Source of the DNA: Chelydra serpentina
Taxonomy: Eukaryota > Chordata > Testudines > Chelydridae
Assembly: GCA_037349315.1 (NCBI GenBank)
Contig: JBAIAC010000024.1
Location: 36,691,501-36,755,500, forward strand
Direction of reading: 5' to 3'
DNA length: 64,000 nucleotides
The translations under genes and the position numbers were made by a program. The notes beneath the pieces are model-generated. The model saw only the letters and a program-made list of their open reading frames with translations, made no database searches and was not told where the DNA came from. How positions within the stretch are numbered: the first letter of the stretch is position 1; every line of letters begins with the position of its first letter. Positions 11,347 to 21,763 of this stretch are shown one piece after another.

Positions 11347-11358
11347 TCACATACTCCA

Positions 11359-12229
11359 GGTCATCAGAGTTGAATTCAGCAGTACATGGGGGCTGAGCAG
11401 AGAAGCTTTCAGAACTTATGGGAGGGCTATAGGAAATTGGCCATGGACATGGTGAAGGTCAGGAGGAAGAAGGGGGAGAAAGTCCTCATCTGAACTAATC
11501 TGACCCTCATAGAAAAAGTCAAGGTTGGTTCTGTGTTAGGCTTAGGCAAAAATGCAACTGGTCCCGTTTTTGTATGAACCTCTTTGGCCATCCTTATACC
11601 ACAGTTCATTGCATAAAAAGTATGACTTAACACTAGGAGTGACAGAAAACAATGAAATGTGACAAAATTTGTTAGAAGAATTGGCGCACTCTCTTTTAAC
11701 TAGGTATTGTTGTTATCATGGTAATGAAGACATGCTCTAATTGGAATTAGCTGAAGTGAGTTTGAGATGCCAAAGAGATGCCAAAAAAAGTGTGGGTTTA
11801 TAGAGCTGGATATAATATACCAAGTCACCTTTCAGGAAACAATATGCACTTAATAATGATACTCTACAATCTGATGCAGTATGGAGGCACTTATTGAAGA
11901 GCATATCAACAAATCAAAAGGAATTTTCCAAATGTATGTTTAGTGGATAAGAGGGAAAGATATCTTTCCCACTATAATTCTTCAAAAGCAGAACGAGTTA
12001 ATGCTGGCTACAAGGTTTAAGAATAATAAGAAGGGATTTAAAAAATATACCTTTTTCAGAAAAGGTAAAAAAAAGTGCTAGAGAGAAAGTGGAGCTGTTA
12101 ATAAATGTAGAAGGAGGGGAAAAATCATGCTGATCCTAAAATGGCTGTGCTATTAAACTGCTTTTATAAATTGGTCTCACAACATGAGAGAGAGACTGCA
12201 GAATCAATAATTAAGAAGTAATGAAGACT
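11359..12229. other. Unrecognised sequence
   Basis: No gene or repeat recognised in this AT-rich stretch. Confidence 0.4.
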
Positions 12230-12342
12230 CTGGGCTTGATTCTGATCCTCCTTACACTGTTTTCCCCCTGGTATAACTGTCTACTTCAATGGAGTTAATA
12301 CTGATTTATACCAGGATAAACAAGGTCAGAATCAGGTCCCTT
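12230..12342. repeat. Palindromic interspersed repeat
   Basis: GGGCTTGATTCTGATCCTCC on the left faces AAGGTCAGAATCAGGTCCC on the right, with CCTGGTATAACTG and TTATACCAGG inside. This is a small fold-back element of a family that recurs, more decayed, near 33.95, 37.0, 42.5 and 55.2 kb. Confidence 0.6.
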
Positions 12343-12487
12343 GTCACCATAACTGCTGATTATAACCTGGTAAAGTATTATGAGGAAACCTAATATATAC
12401 ACATTAGCCATTTTGGATGATGTACAGCTTAGGTCTCATGGGAATTACTTTATAAAATTAACCAACAGTATTTATTTATGAAAATGT

Positions 12488-12602
12488 TTTTGGCCCTGAT
12501 CCAGCAAAAAGTCATGCACATGCTACATTTTAAACATATTAATAGCTCCATTCACTTGAATGGGATTCATGTGCATAAGGTTTTGAATGATCAGGCCTTT
12601 GG
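12488..12602. repeat. Palindromic interspersed repeat
   Basis: The ends GGCCCTGATCCAGCAAAAAG and GAATGATCAGGCC face each other, with CATGCACATGC and ATGTGCATAAGG as inverted inner blocks. It looks like a small non-autonomous fold-back DNA element. Confidence 0.6.
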
Positions 12603-13246
12603 GGCACCAGAGGGCAGGATGAAAATATGGTACTAAACTTTAATAGACAAATAAAGAGCAATCCTGGAAATTATATTATCTGGTAAATCACATTACAATC
12701 CTTAGTAAAATAATGGAATAAATAGTAAGATTTTTTTTAAATGTAAGTATGCAGAAGATAGCAGAACTGTGAGCAAATGGGCACCACTGAGTGAAATTAC
12801 GATAATAGCCATGCTTACTGAAATGCAGGCTGCCTTAAGTGGGATTGCAATGGTGTAATGAAGAGCAGCTTTTGGCCCAGTATCAGGCGTCAGTAAGGCA
12901 CTGGATAAAATGCCTCAAATCATACTTGAAAAATTAATTTGAATTGGGTTGGAAATTAGCATGTCTCATGGAATTAAAATTGGCCCCTTATGAAAAGTAA
13001 CGATAAATGGCAAGGTATTGAGTTTAGGGGGAAAAGCAATGTAAATGTTTAAGGGCTAGGGCAATTTGACTGAAGTGGAATATTTACAAGAACTAACTAT
13101 GTATAACTTGGCTGAACACCGACTAAGAGTGATATGACAGCCAATACCAAGCGGAGAGAGGAATTATTTAGAGAGGGCCATGAGACATAACAAGAAATAA
13201 TGAGATATAATTAAATGAATGACTATATAGAAAAATGTCCAGAGAC
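12603..13246. other. Unrecognised sequence
   Basis: No gene or repeat recognised. Confidence 0.4.
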
Positions 13247-13395
13247 ATCTATATAGTATGGAACAGAACTGTCTCCCAAGGACATCAGAGCACATTTTTT
13301 CCCAAAGATGCCAAAGCACTGTACAAAGCTGGTTAAGCATTATTACCTCAATTTTACAGAGGGGGAAACTGAGGCAGAGAGGCCTTGTCCTCCTC
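13247..13395 (-). repeat. MIR/CORE-type SINE fragment, antisense
   Basis: The plus strand reads CATTATTACCTCAATTTTAC then AGAGGGGGAAACTGAGGCAG, the reverse complement of the SINE tail. It overlaps a 185-codon open frame on the minus strand that I regard as accidental. Confidence 0.7.
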
Positions 13396-15625
13396 ATACC
13401 ATGGATTGATTGCAGAGCTACTCCATGGCTGCTTTCACAGTTCTGAGGCTGCAGTAGCCTCCAGGGTACATCGTGTAGCAGTATATATTTTTCCCTTGCC
13501 CTGCTCATGCCTTGATCACTTTCAACATCTGCACTCTGGAGGAGTTGAACTGTATGCCATAGAATAGTTATGTATCCCCTGTGCAGCCTGACCCCTTTAC
13601 TGTCCTTGGACAGCAGAACCACATTGGCTGAACTGCAAGGGAATTCTCTGTACCCAGAGAGGCAAGTAGTAGGATTTAACTCTCTGTGAAGTAGCAGATC
13701 AAAAGAAGAACAAGTATGCATTGATTGGCTACATCATCATACAATATAGGCACTGAACTTTTCATTTGTTCTTTAATCTTCATTGCTAAATAATCAACCT
13801 GCCTACCCCTCTTGCCTACCCCTCTCTTTATACTGTGGTGTTTCTGGCTTAAAAATGCTAATACAAAACAAGGAACTAAAGCTCCTGAAAAGCCATTAAT
13901 CTATAGTATTGTGTTGCAAATGAATGTCGTAAAATAATTCTGACTGCTGTCTTTCTCATCCAACCATCTATCAGATTCTTCCAACTTGATATAGGGCAGT
14001 GATTCAGCCCTATAAGTGCTGTCAAGGTGATGATATTGTGTCAAACTGGGAGTTACAACTACATTTACTGCTTTAATATTTGGAGTAAAAACAAACAAAT
14101 AAACTGACTGAGGCTATTTCCGAGAAAAAAGAAAGAAAGCAAACATGCAGCCGTGAACATTTCACAAGGTAGATCAGTAACATCTACAAGCCAGCCTCAA
14201 GCTGTTTTTTATCCTCAACTGCACTTCATGAATGGTGTTAAATAATACTGTGGCACCACTTTTTAATTGACCTATTTTTCCATATAACCGAAGAAATGTT
14301 CACACGGCTTTAAATGAACAGCAGGGGATTACAGATTACTCTAACGCTATCTAAGGTTGTTTTTCTGACTATAGAATAGTCAGAAAAGTAAATATAACCA
14401 TGGACCATACAAGGAAAGCTATGGGAGAGAGAGGGAGAGATAATATCTATTGTGAAAAATCAGAGACGTTGATCTTAAAAAGAAGGATGTACAGCAATTT
14501 CATGGGGGTTACACTAACAAAAATCAAAATCAATTATCATATCAGAAAAGTGAGGGTCTTGCTGTAACCTTCATAGATTCTAATTTTTATGATATCAAGG
14601 CAATTGTTCTGACAGATTTGGGGCAAATATTATTATTATATATTACTATAGCATTATGAGTGTTCTAGTACTGTGGCAAGATTATTATTTTTTAACTTTT
14701 GGATTCCAAATCCAAGGAGGTCTAAATAACCAATATATTTAAATCCTGTCAACTAATAATCAAATTTCACAAATTTAGGAGGTTTTTTTTTGGATTTTAC
14801 CTCTCATTAGCTACACATCTCTAATAGCTAGTATCCTATTCAGGCAATCTTATAGCTTTACTCTTACCATTTGTATAAACATTAGTCACCATTAAAAAGT
14901 CGTCATTCTCCAATAGTTACCACACAATACCAAACCAGACAAAGTTAGTAAATCCACTACATTTGCTCAGCTTATTGTGTCTCTCTCTTGCATCACAAAA
15001 TAATGATGTTTAGTTTGAGACTGGAATTCAATGTTCTATAGCTAGCAAACATAAGTCAAAATGAAAGATGATGCAGCTTGACAATTCAAGATACAGGACC
15101 CCTGTTCCATCCCCTTTGCTCTGCTCCCTCAAAAATGTGAATGTCTGACGATTATATAGTGCTTGTGTTATTTTATAGCCTTTTAACATGTATGACCATT
15201 AAGGAATGAAATAACATTACAAATCCCTGGTTAGATCAATAGCATATTGAAAGGAAATCATTACCCAGTCCTCATTAAGGTCCCAATCCTGCCAGGTGCT
15301 TTGTGAACTTTGCAGGCAGTGCTCAGCACCATCAAAAAATCAATAATTAATTTACCATAGGGATCTGAACATGGTCTCATTAAAACAAGTTCTTACAGGT
15401 CCCATTTTTAAATAATTCCAGCTCCTAAACTAATTAGCAGATTTACTTGCAACTTCCTAGAAAACTAATTCTTCGCTCAAAAGAATAAATATTGAGAATT
15501 TGAGGGTGGAACACTACATTATTCAGACACCACAAAGAGGTTTAATCTCTGCTTTAAGTGCAAATCTCAATGCAACATTGAGAATTTAAGGATGTAAGAA
15601 AAACCTAACCTTTAATTTATATTAT
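13396..15625. other. Unrecognised sequence
   Basis: No gene is visible. A phrase near 15285-15335 (CCCAATCCTGCCAGGTGCTT to GCAGTGCTCAGCACC) resembles a common decayed amniote repeat, but it is too short to assign. Confidence 0.4.
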
Positions 15626-16045
15626 AGAATCATAGAAACATGGAAATATAGGGCTGGAAGGGACCTTGAGAACTCGTCAAATTCAGCTCCGAGAGCCAGG
15701 GTCGGCTCCAGGCACCAGCTTTCCAAGCTGGTGCTTGGGGCGGCATTGAGAATGGGGCGGCAGTCCAAGTCCAGCGATGGCAATTTGGCGGCAGGTCCGC
15801 TGCTCTTCCCGCCGCCAAATTGCTGCCGTGGGACTCGGACTGCTGCCCCATTCTCGCCTACCACGGTGGCAATTTGGCGGCGACTGCTTGGGATGGCAAA
15901 ATTGTTAGAGCCGCCCCTGCCGAAAGCTGTGGCAGGACCAAGTAAAGCTAGACCATCCCTGACAGGTGTTTGTCCAACCTGTTTTTAAAAACCTCCAATG
16001 ATGGGGATTCCACAACCTCCCTTGGAAGCTTATTCCAACCTTTTA
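15626..16045 (-). mobile_element. CR1 LINE 3' end, split by a hAT MITE
   Basis: The plus strand starts TAGAATCATAGAAACATGGA and GGGCTGGAAGGGACCTTGAG, the antisense of a CR1 3' end. After the insertion at 15697-15919 it resumes with GGCAGGACCAAGTAAAGCTA, GACCATCCCTGACAGGTGTT, TGTCCAACCTGTTTTTAAAA and GGATTCCACAACCTCCCTTG. It is the non-coding terminus of a 5'-truncated copy. Confidence 0.9.
15697..15919. mobile_element. hAT MITE, 223 bp, inside CR1, with 8-bp target-site duplication
   Basis: The element starts CAGGGTCGGCTCCAGGCACC and ends TTAGAGCCGCCCCTG, giving 12-bp terminal inverted repeats with two mismatches. The flanks CCGAGAGC (15689-15696) and CCGAAAGC (15920-15927) form an 8-bp duplication with one change, the hAT signature. 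Internally GGCAATTTGGCGGC and its inverted form recur, so the single strand would fold strongly. The ~80-codon frames through it are artefacts of this GC-rich inverted sequence. Confidence 0.9.
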
Positions 16046-18460
16046 ATCAAATAAACTCGTAGCTACTCAATGATAACTGTTAATATTTCTAATGGTAATG
16101 ACAAGGCTGGTCCTGAACATTTATTGGTCTCACAAAAGAATTACAATGCCCTAGTCAGGAATGCAGGAGTGATTCAGTGAGCTGCAGTCCCATCAACTTC
16201 TACTGAACTTTACATAATGTTTGTTACATTGCTACTATCCCACTGAATGTGAACCAGGGTAAAATGGTAGTTTCTTGTACACCAAAATAAAAAATGTTCT
16301 GGGCATGTACTCTTTGAATTCTCCGGTGATTAACAGATTCAAGCCCACTGACCAAACCTAGCCTAACTACAGGAGTCATTGTTATAAAGCTTTCTCACAA
16401 ACTTCATATTTTAGGGTCTGAGAAACACTGTGCAATATTATTATGGAAAGGCAGGGTTTATGGAGGCACAGAGTTCTAGCTGTGAGCTGTGCCCCCACCA
16501 TATCCCAGAAGTGAACTAATGAGGCAATTTCTCTTCACAGTTTCACCCATCCTCATATATCTCTGCTGTGTATGTTAAATTCAATAGGCCTATTCTTTTG
16601 CATTTACTCTTTTCCGCCTTCATCCATTTGAACTTCTTTTAATCATAAAATCAGAAAAGGCTGCAGCAATAAGTCAGAGCACCACATGGTGGTCCACATC
16701 ATATGCCTGGCTTTTGCCAAGGACTCTGGGTGCAAGCCTTCTGAATTAAACAGAAATTTTTATGACAGCACTGTCCTGTAGTGCAAATCAATCACTCACT
16801 ACCTTTTGAGCTCTCTTGGACCTTTAGGATTCCAAAGACAGACTCTTCTGCTTATATTTACAGAGGGTACATGGAAACAGAGGCAGGTAGAGCAGCCACT
16901 AGCATGCCATGTACTGGATCCCAGCATGATATGCAATAATGACCTGTCAGGAAAGTAGGCTGTGTACCATCACACTGTGAAATATCCTGGGGGACTTTCT
17001 TTATGAATTCTAAAAAGATTCAGCAGGCCTGCAGGCAAGAATGAAGTCACACATCATTTAAATATTGTTTCATGCTTTCCTTTTAGGATGTATCATTCTT
17101 TTCTTTGTTCTGTTTTAATCTATATTTCTAACAATTATCAAAATAAAAACGATGTCTTGAAACCACCACCCCTAGCCTCCCGCAAACTTTTATCTCAGTA
17201 GGGTCTGTAAAAGACACCCTGAAAAATATTTTGCTAACTATTATCTGATCATTTTAAACAGGAATTGATTTCTTTGTTTTCTTATCTTCAGAATTTGGCA
17301 GCAGTTTGCAAGCAGAAGTACATGTTTATGTGGAACTGGGAAGCACAGCACATTTTAGAATCTGCTTGCAAAGAATGTCAGAGGGAAAAAAAAAGAATTT
17401 AAGCACAGAACGGCTGTCCATAGCACACTTACAGTGAAACCTCTCTAAACTGAGAGTCCTTTACATACCATGGCTTTCTTTGCTGATTTTTTAAAACCGA
17501 GCTAGAATTGCCACTTCAGTAATCTAGATTCTACAAGAAAAATTCCTTCCTTCCACACATAGATTGCCAAACTGGTGCTTCACACAATTGCTGTTAATCA
17601 CCTATGCCTCTTTGGGAGCATCAGCACTGGAAGCAGTAAAGTGGCTGGGAAGAACCAAAAGGAGTGGTAGAATGTAGAAGCATCCTATGGGGGAACAGAC
17701 TGAAACCTTGTGATATTTTTGTTTGGCCATGTGACCACATGCAGTCTTTGGGTCACACTATGAAGCTGTAGGACTTGACAGGTACAAAGCAGAAGAAACA
17801 TATTTAGAAACAAAACAGATGGTTGCTTGACCCTTTCCTCCAACCATCAAGGTACTGTAAATATAGGTAAGGTAATATATATATATATTATACAGTAGAT
17901 GTAACAGTCCTCTTTTGGCTGTTTCACCATTTCATGTGGCTGAATTGTGTCTTAGGTGCATAAATGCAGATGGGCTTATGTCTTTGCTGTAGAAGGAGGT
18001 GAATGAATCACAGAAAAGCAGTCTGCCCATGGATAAAACAAGGCCATTTACCAGACATTTCTTCTAAATAAAGAACTTAAGATCTGCATAGAAATGGCTT
18101 CATTTGAGAGGAGGAAAAAAAAGAGCCAGGCAGAGGGATGCTCATTTTTAAAAGAAGGGTTCTATTCCATTTATACCTCCTAATTTAACTCCTGGTGAGT
18201 GCACCTCACTACCCTTGTCTATTCACATAAGCAAGTGAATATATGATTGTGAAGGGGGTGTTGACAGTTCTGTATCTATTATGTATTCAACCCAAGGTGC
18301 CCTTATACATGTATTATACACTTGGGTATTTTTAATATGCAGTTTGCAGCTATTTAAAGCCTTGCTAATACCTCATGGAAAATTCTGAAAAAGTCTATTG
18401 AGACAATTTTACCTATATAGCATGTATCTTCCATGCTTCTTTTGCCGCACTATTTTATAA
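16046..18460. other. Unrecognised sequence
   Basis: No gene or repeat recognised over about 2.4 kb. A short TATATATATATTATA tract lies near 17875. Confidence 0.45.
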
Positions 18461-18464
18461 CTAG

Positions 18465-18548
18465 AGAGACAATGTGAGTGAGGTAATATCTTTTATTGGA
18501 TCGATTTCTATTAGTGAAAGAGGTTTCAAATTACAGAGTCTTCTTTGG
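18465..18548 (+). repeat. Short interspersed repeat, possible PLE-type terminus
   Basis: AGAGACAATGTGAGTGAGGT, AATATCTTTTATTGGATCGA and TTAGTGAAAGAGGTTTCAAA match a phrase that I recognise as very frequent in turtle and crocodilian DNA. I suspect the terminal repeat of another Penelope-like family. That is recognition from memory, not proof. Confidence 0.4.
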
Positions 18549-20054
18549 GTCTGGGTCACTATAACTAACCACTATAACTAGTGACATTTGCACTAAAGCA
18601 GAATCTTTGCCAGTTAAGAGTTTATCTAATTGTCCTCTCCAACCCTTATCTGAACTTGTAGTCCTCTCTGACATATCATCTCCAAGTCAACCACTTCTAA
18701 CAACACAAATAGGATTATGCATTCAGGAGAGGAGCTTCTCTGCTTTGTTTTGTTTTTTTTAAAGAGAAAAATGTATAGATCAGATGCAAAGTTCTACAGT
18801 GTGAGTGGCAGGAATTGTGTTCTAATTTCCTTTATAAAATTAAAAGATTTACATTTGTCCAACTTCTGTCAGAGTGGCTTGCACATACAGTACTGCTAAA
18901 ATAAGCATCCAATCCAATGGATGAACTTAATCTCTTCCTAGCCCTATTTATTCAGAAGGGAACTTTTTGTGATTATCGCAATCATTGTTCATCTGATTTC
19001 TAATAATTACAGCATTCTTAAATTATCTGTTTGACAGCATTTTGTTAATAAGTGCATGTAAACAATTGCTTAATTTATCTGACCCATTTTCCAGACAACA
19101 GTTGTTTGGATTTGTTTATTGATTATGCATGGCAGTCAAAGGCAATGACAATGATTAAAACATCCACAATTTTCAGCAAATTGATATACTATTTAAGATT
19201 ACAATACTGCATACATTTTCAGAGAATATCACTTTCACACTGAAATAAAAATATTATGAATATTAACAGTCTCACACAATTCAAATGTAACAGGGATACA
19301 GAGAGCTAAAATTGAATCTCTCTCTGTTTCTAGTCCAGGTGTACATAGATACTGTGTTTCAAATCTTATCTATATGTAAGAACTACAGCCTATTAGCATG
19401 TGAATAAAGCTAATATTAATTTTTTTTTGGCTACCTGTGGTACTACAATACTGAGAAGAAATGAGATAACCTGTCCTACCCTAAATTATAGGTCAGATGC
19501 TCAGTACTTATTTGAACAATAATCTCCCAGGTTCAAAGATAGCCTTATAAAACTTACCTTGTTCCTATTATATTGTCTTAAAGATAAATGTATTTATAGT
19601 TTTTTCATGGACATGGTAAAACCTTTCACCTTTAGGATGCCAATCTGAATCCAACCCAGGTCAGTTGAAATGAACTAAAATGAACCTTATGAACTGATAG
19701 TAGTTCTATATCCTTTGTGAAATGAATCAGTGCTCTCAATCCATTTCCCAGTGGGCAGCTGTTTACATCACAAACATGATCACCACTAATTAACATCCTT
19801 CTTTGCAGACTCAGCTGAAAGGCCAGGAACCGAATACATTGAATAACTGAATATCAATTTAGAAATAGTCTCTCCCATCCCCTAGACGTGAGCCCTAAAC
19901 ATAGTCTATTTGCTATATAAACAGAATATATATTCTGCTCACTGATGTGGGTAGAGAAGATTCTGTTGAAATATTATAGCCGGAGCTGATAGTGCTGCCT
20001 GTAGTTAAAGTTGTCCAAATCTTCCTGTTATAAGACCTTGTTTTCAGTTGGTAA
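18549..20054. other. Unrecognised sequence
   Basis: No gene or repeat recognised. Confidence 0.4.
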
Positions 20055-20125
20055 TGTTCAGATTAAGTTTGTAAAGCACTTTGAGCGCTTGATATAGAAG
20101 GCACTGTAAGAGTAAATTATTATTC
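20055..20125 (+). repeat. MIR/LINE2-type tail fragment
   Basis: GTAAAGCACTTTGAGCGCTT, then ATATAGAAGGCACTGTAAGAG and a terminal TTATTATT, is the tail shared by MIR-like SINEs and LINE2. Only the tail remains. Confidence 0.55.
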
Positions 20126-20284
20126 ATTAGAAATATGTATTATATATGATTGATAAGACTGAAGTACATTGGTAGGGAAGAGAAAAGACAGTTACCTTTT
20201 CCGTAACTGGTGTTCTTTGAGATGTGTTGCTCATGTCAAGAAGGATGCACTGGACTCCTTCTGAGCATGTCTTTTCCTCCCTAC

Positions 20285-21741
20285 CTAACCATTGAGCAGC
20301 CACGCCGTGAGGTGGAGAGCTGCTAGGTTGGAGTGGAGAAGACGGCCCCGGTCCTGGGAGAGTAGGTCCATGGCGGAGCAATGAGGTAGGTCCAGTAGGT
20401 CCAGGCCCGTGAGAGTCCCATACCAATGTTGCCTGGGCCACGCTAGGGCAATCAGGAGGACCCTTGCCTTGTCTGTCTTTATTTTCTCCAGGACCTTCTG
20501 ATCAGTGGGAAGGCAAAGAGAAACTGGTCTGACCAGGACAGGAGGAAGGCGTCGGAGATAGCGCCCTGTCCCAGTCCCCCACTGGAGCAGAACCGGGGGC
20601 AGCGCTGGTTCTGTCGCGTCGCGAACAGGTCCACCTGGGGAGTTCCCCACACTCGGAAGAGCTGCTGAGCCACTTCCGGGTGGAGGGACCACTCGTGTTG
20701 GGAGGAGAGGTCCCTGCTCAAGCGATCCGCCCGCGTATTCCGGGTGCTCGAGAGATGGAAGGCTCTCAGGCAGATGTCATGGGCTATACAGAAGTCCCAC
20801 AGTCTGAGGGCTTCATGGCAGAGGGCAGAGGACCGGGTCCCGCCTTGTCTGTTGATATAGAACATCACGGCCGTGTTGTCTGTGAGGACCCTGACCACCT
20901 TGCCCTGCAGGTGGGAACAGAAGGCCACGCACGCCAGGCGCACCGCCCTGAGTTCCTTGACATATATATGTAGACACACATCCTGTGCCGACCACAGACC
21001 TTGGGTCTGCACATTCCCCACATGGGCGCCCCAACCCAGGACTAACGTGGACTTGGTGTCATTTACCTATAGGCCTAGGGCGGCGCACATGGACAGTAGA
21101 AGCGTCACGTGATCCCTCACCTGCAGCCGTGAGCTGCCCTTGACCAGCCAATTGTCCAGATAGGGAAAGATCTGGACTCACCCGCGCCTGAGGTAGGCTG
21201 CTACCACCGACGTGCATTTTGTAAATACCCTGGGGGCAGTGGATAGACTAAACGGGAGGACTGTAAACTGGTAGTGATTCTGCCCTACCAGGAAACGGAG
21301 GAAGTGTCTGCGCCCCTCGAATATGTGACTGTGGAAGTACGCGTCCTGCAGATCGAGGGCATCATACCAGTCCCCGGGGTCCAGGGAGGGGATGATGGAG
21401 GCCAGTGAGACCATGCAGAACTTGAGCTTCACCATGAACTGGTTTAGATCTCGCAAGTCCAGGATGGGCCTGTGTCCCCCTTTGGCCTTCAGGATAAGGA
21501 AATAGCAGGAGTAGAACCCCTTGCCTTTGAACTCCCCGGGCACCATTTCCACCGCTCCTAGACTGAGGAGCCGCCCCACCTCCTGCTCGAGCAGGGCTTT
21601 GTGCGAGGGGTCTCCCAGGATGGACGGGGGTGGGGGATGGTGGGTGGGGTAGAGAGAAACTGGAGGGTATAGCCCCGGAGGATAGTGTTGAGGACCCATC
21701 AGTCCAAGGTGAGCCGCAACCACTGCGGGAGGAAAGCTCAC
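20285..21741 (-). pseudogene. DIRS reverse transcriptase-RNase H, broken
   Basis: The frame starts near 21741. It shows RT motifs FKGKGFYSCYFLILKAKGG, PILDLRDLNQFMVKLKFCM, SLDPGDWYDALDLQDAYFH (the first catalytic aspartate region) and FPYLDNWLVKG at about 21135-21170. The second catalytic box, normally YLDD, is YLDN here (21151-21162), which would abolish polymerase activity. Stops lie at 21178-21180 (TGA) and 21067-21069 (TAG). The RNase H region follows (21021-20479): LRAVRLACVAF, VLTDNTAVMFYINRQGG, HLSSTRNTRADRLSR and PQVDLFATRQNQRCPRFCS. The stretch between the YLDN box and RNase H is shorter than usual, so an internal deletion is likely. A frameshift near 20490 moves the remaining DKARVLLIALAWPRQHWYG to another frame. 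Dead copy. Confidence 0.87.
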
Positions 21742-21763
21742 AACCGATTGGAGAAGGGAAGCT

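Noticed and set aside
13164..13721. 185-codon minus-strand open frame
   Set aside because: It reads through an antisense MIR tail (PLCLSFPLCKIEVIM is the translated repeat) and has no recognisable domain.
15622..15988. Open frames of 73-85 codons on both strands
   Set aside because: They lie on the GC-rich inverted hAT MITE and the CR1 end. They are not genes.
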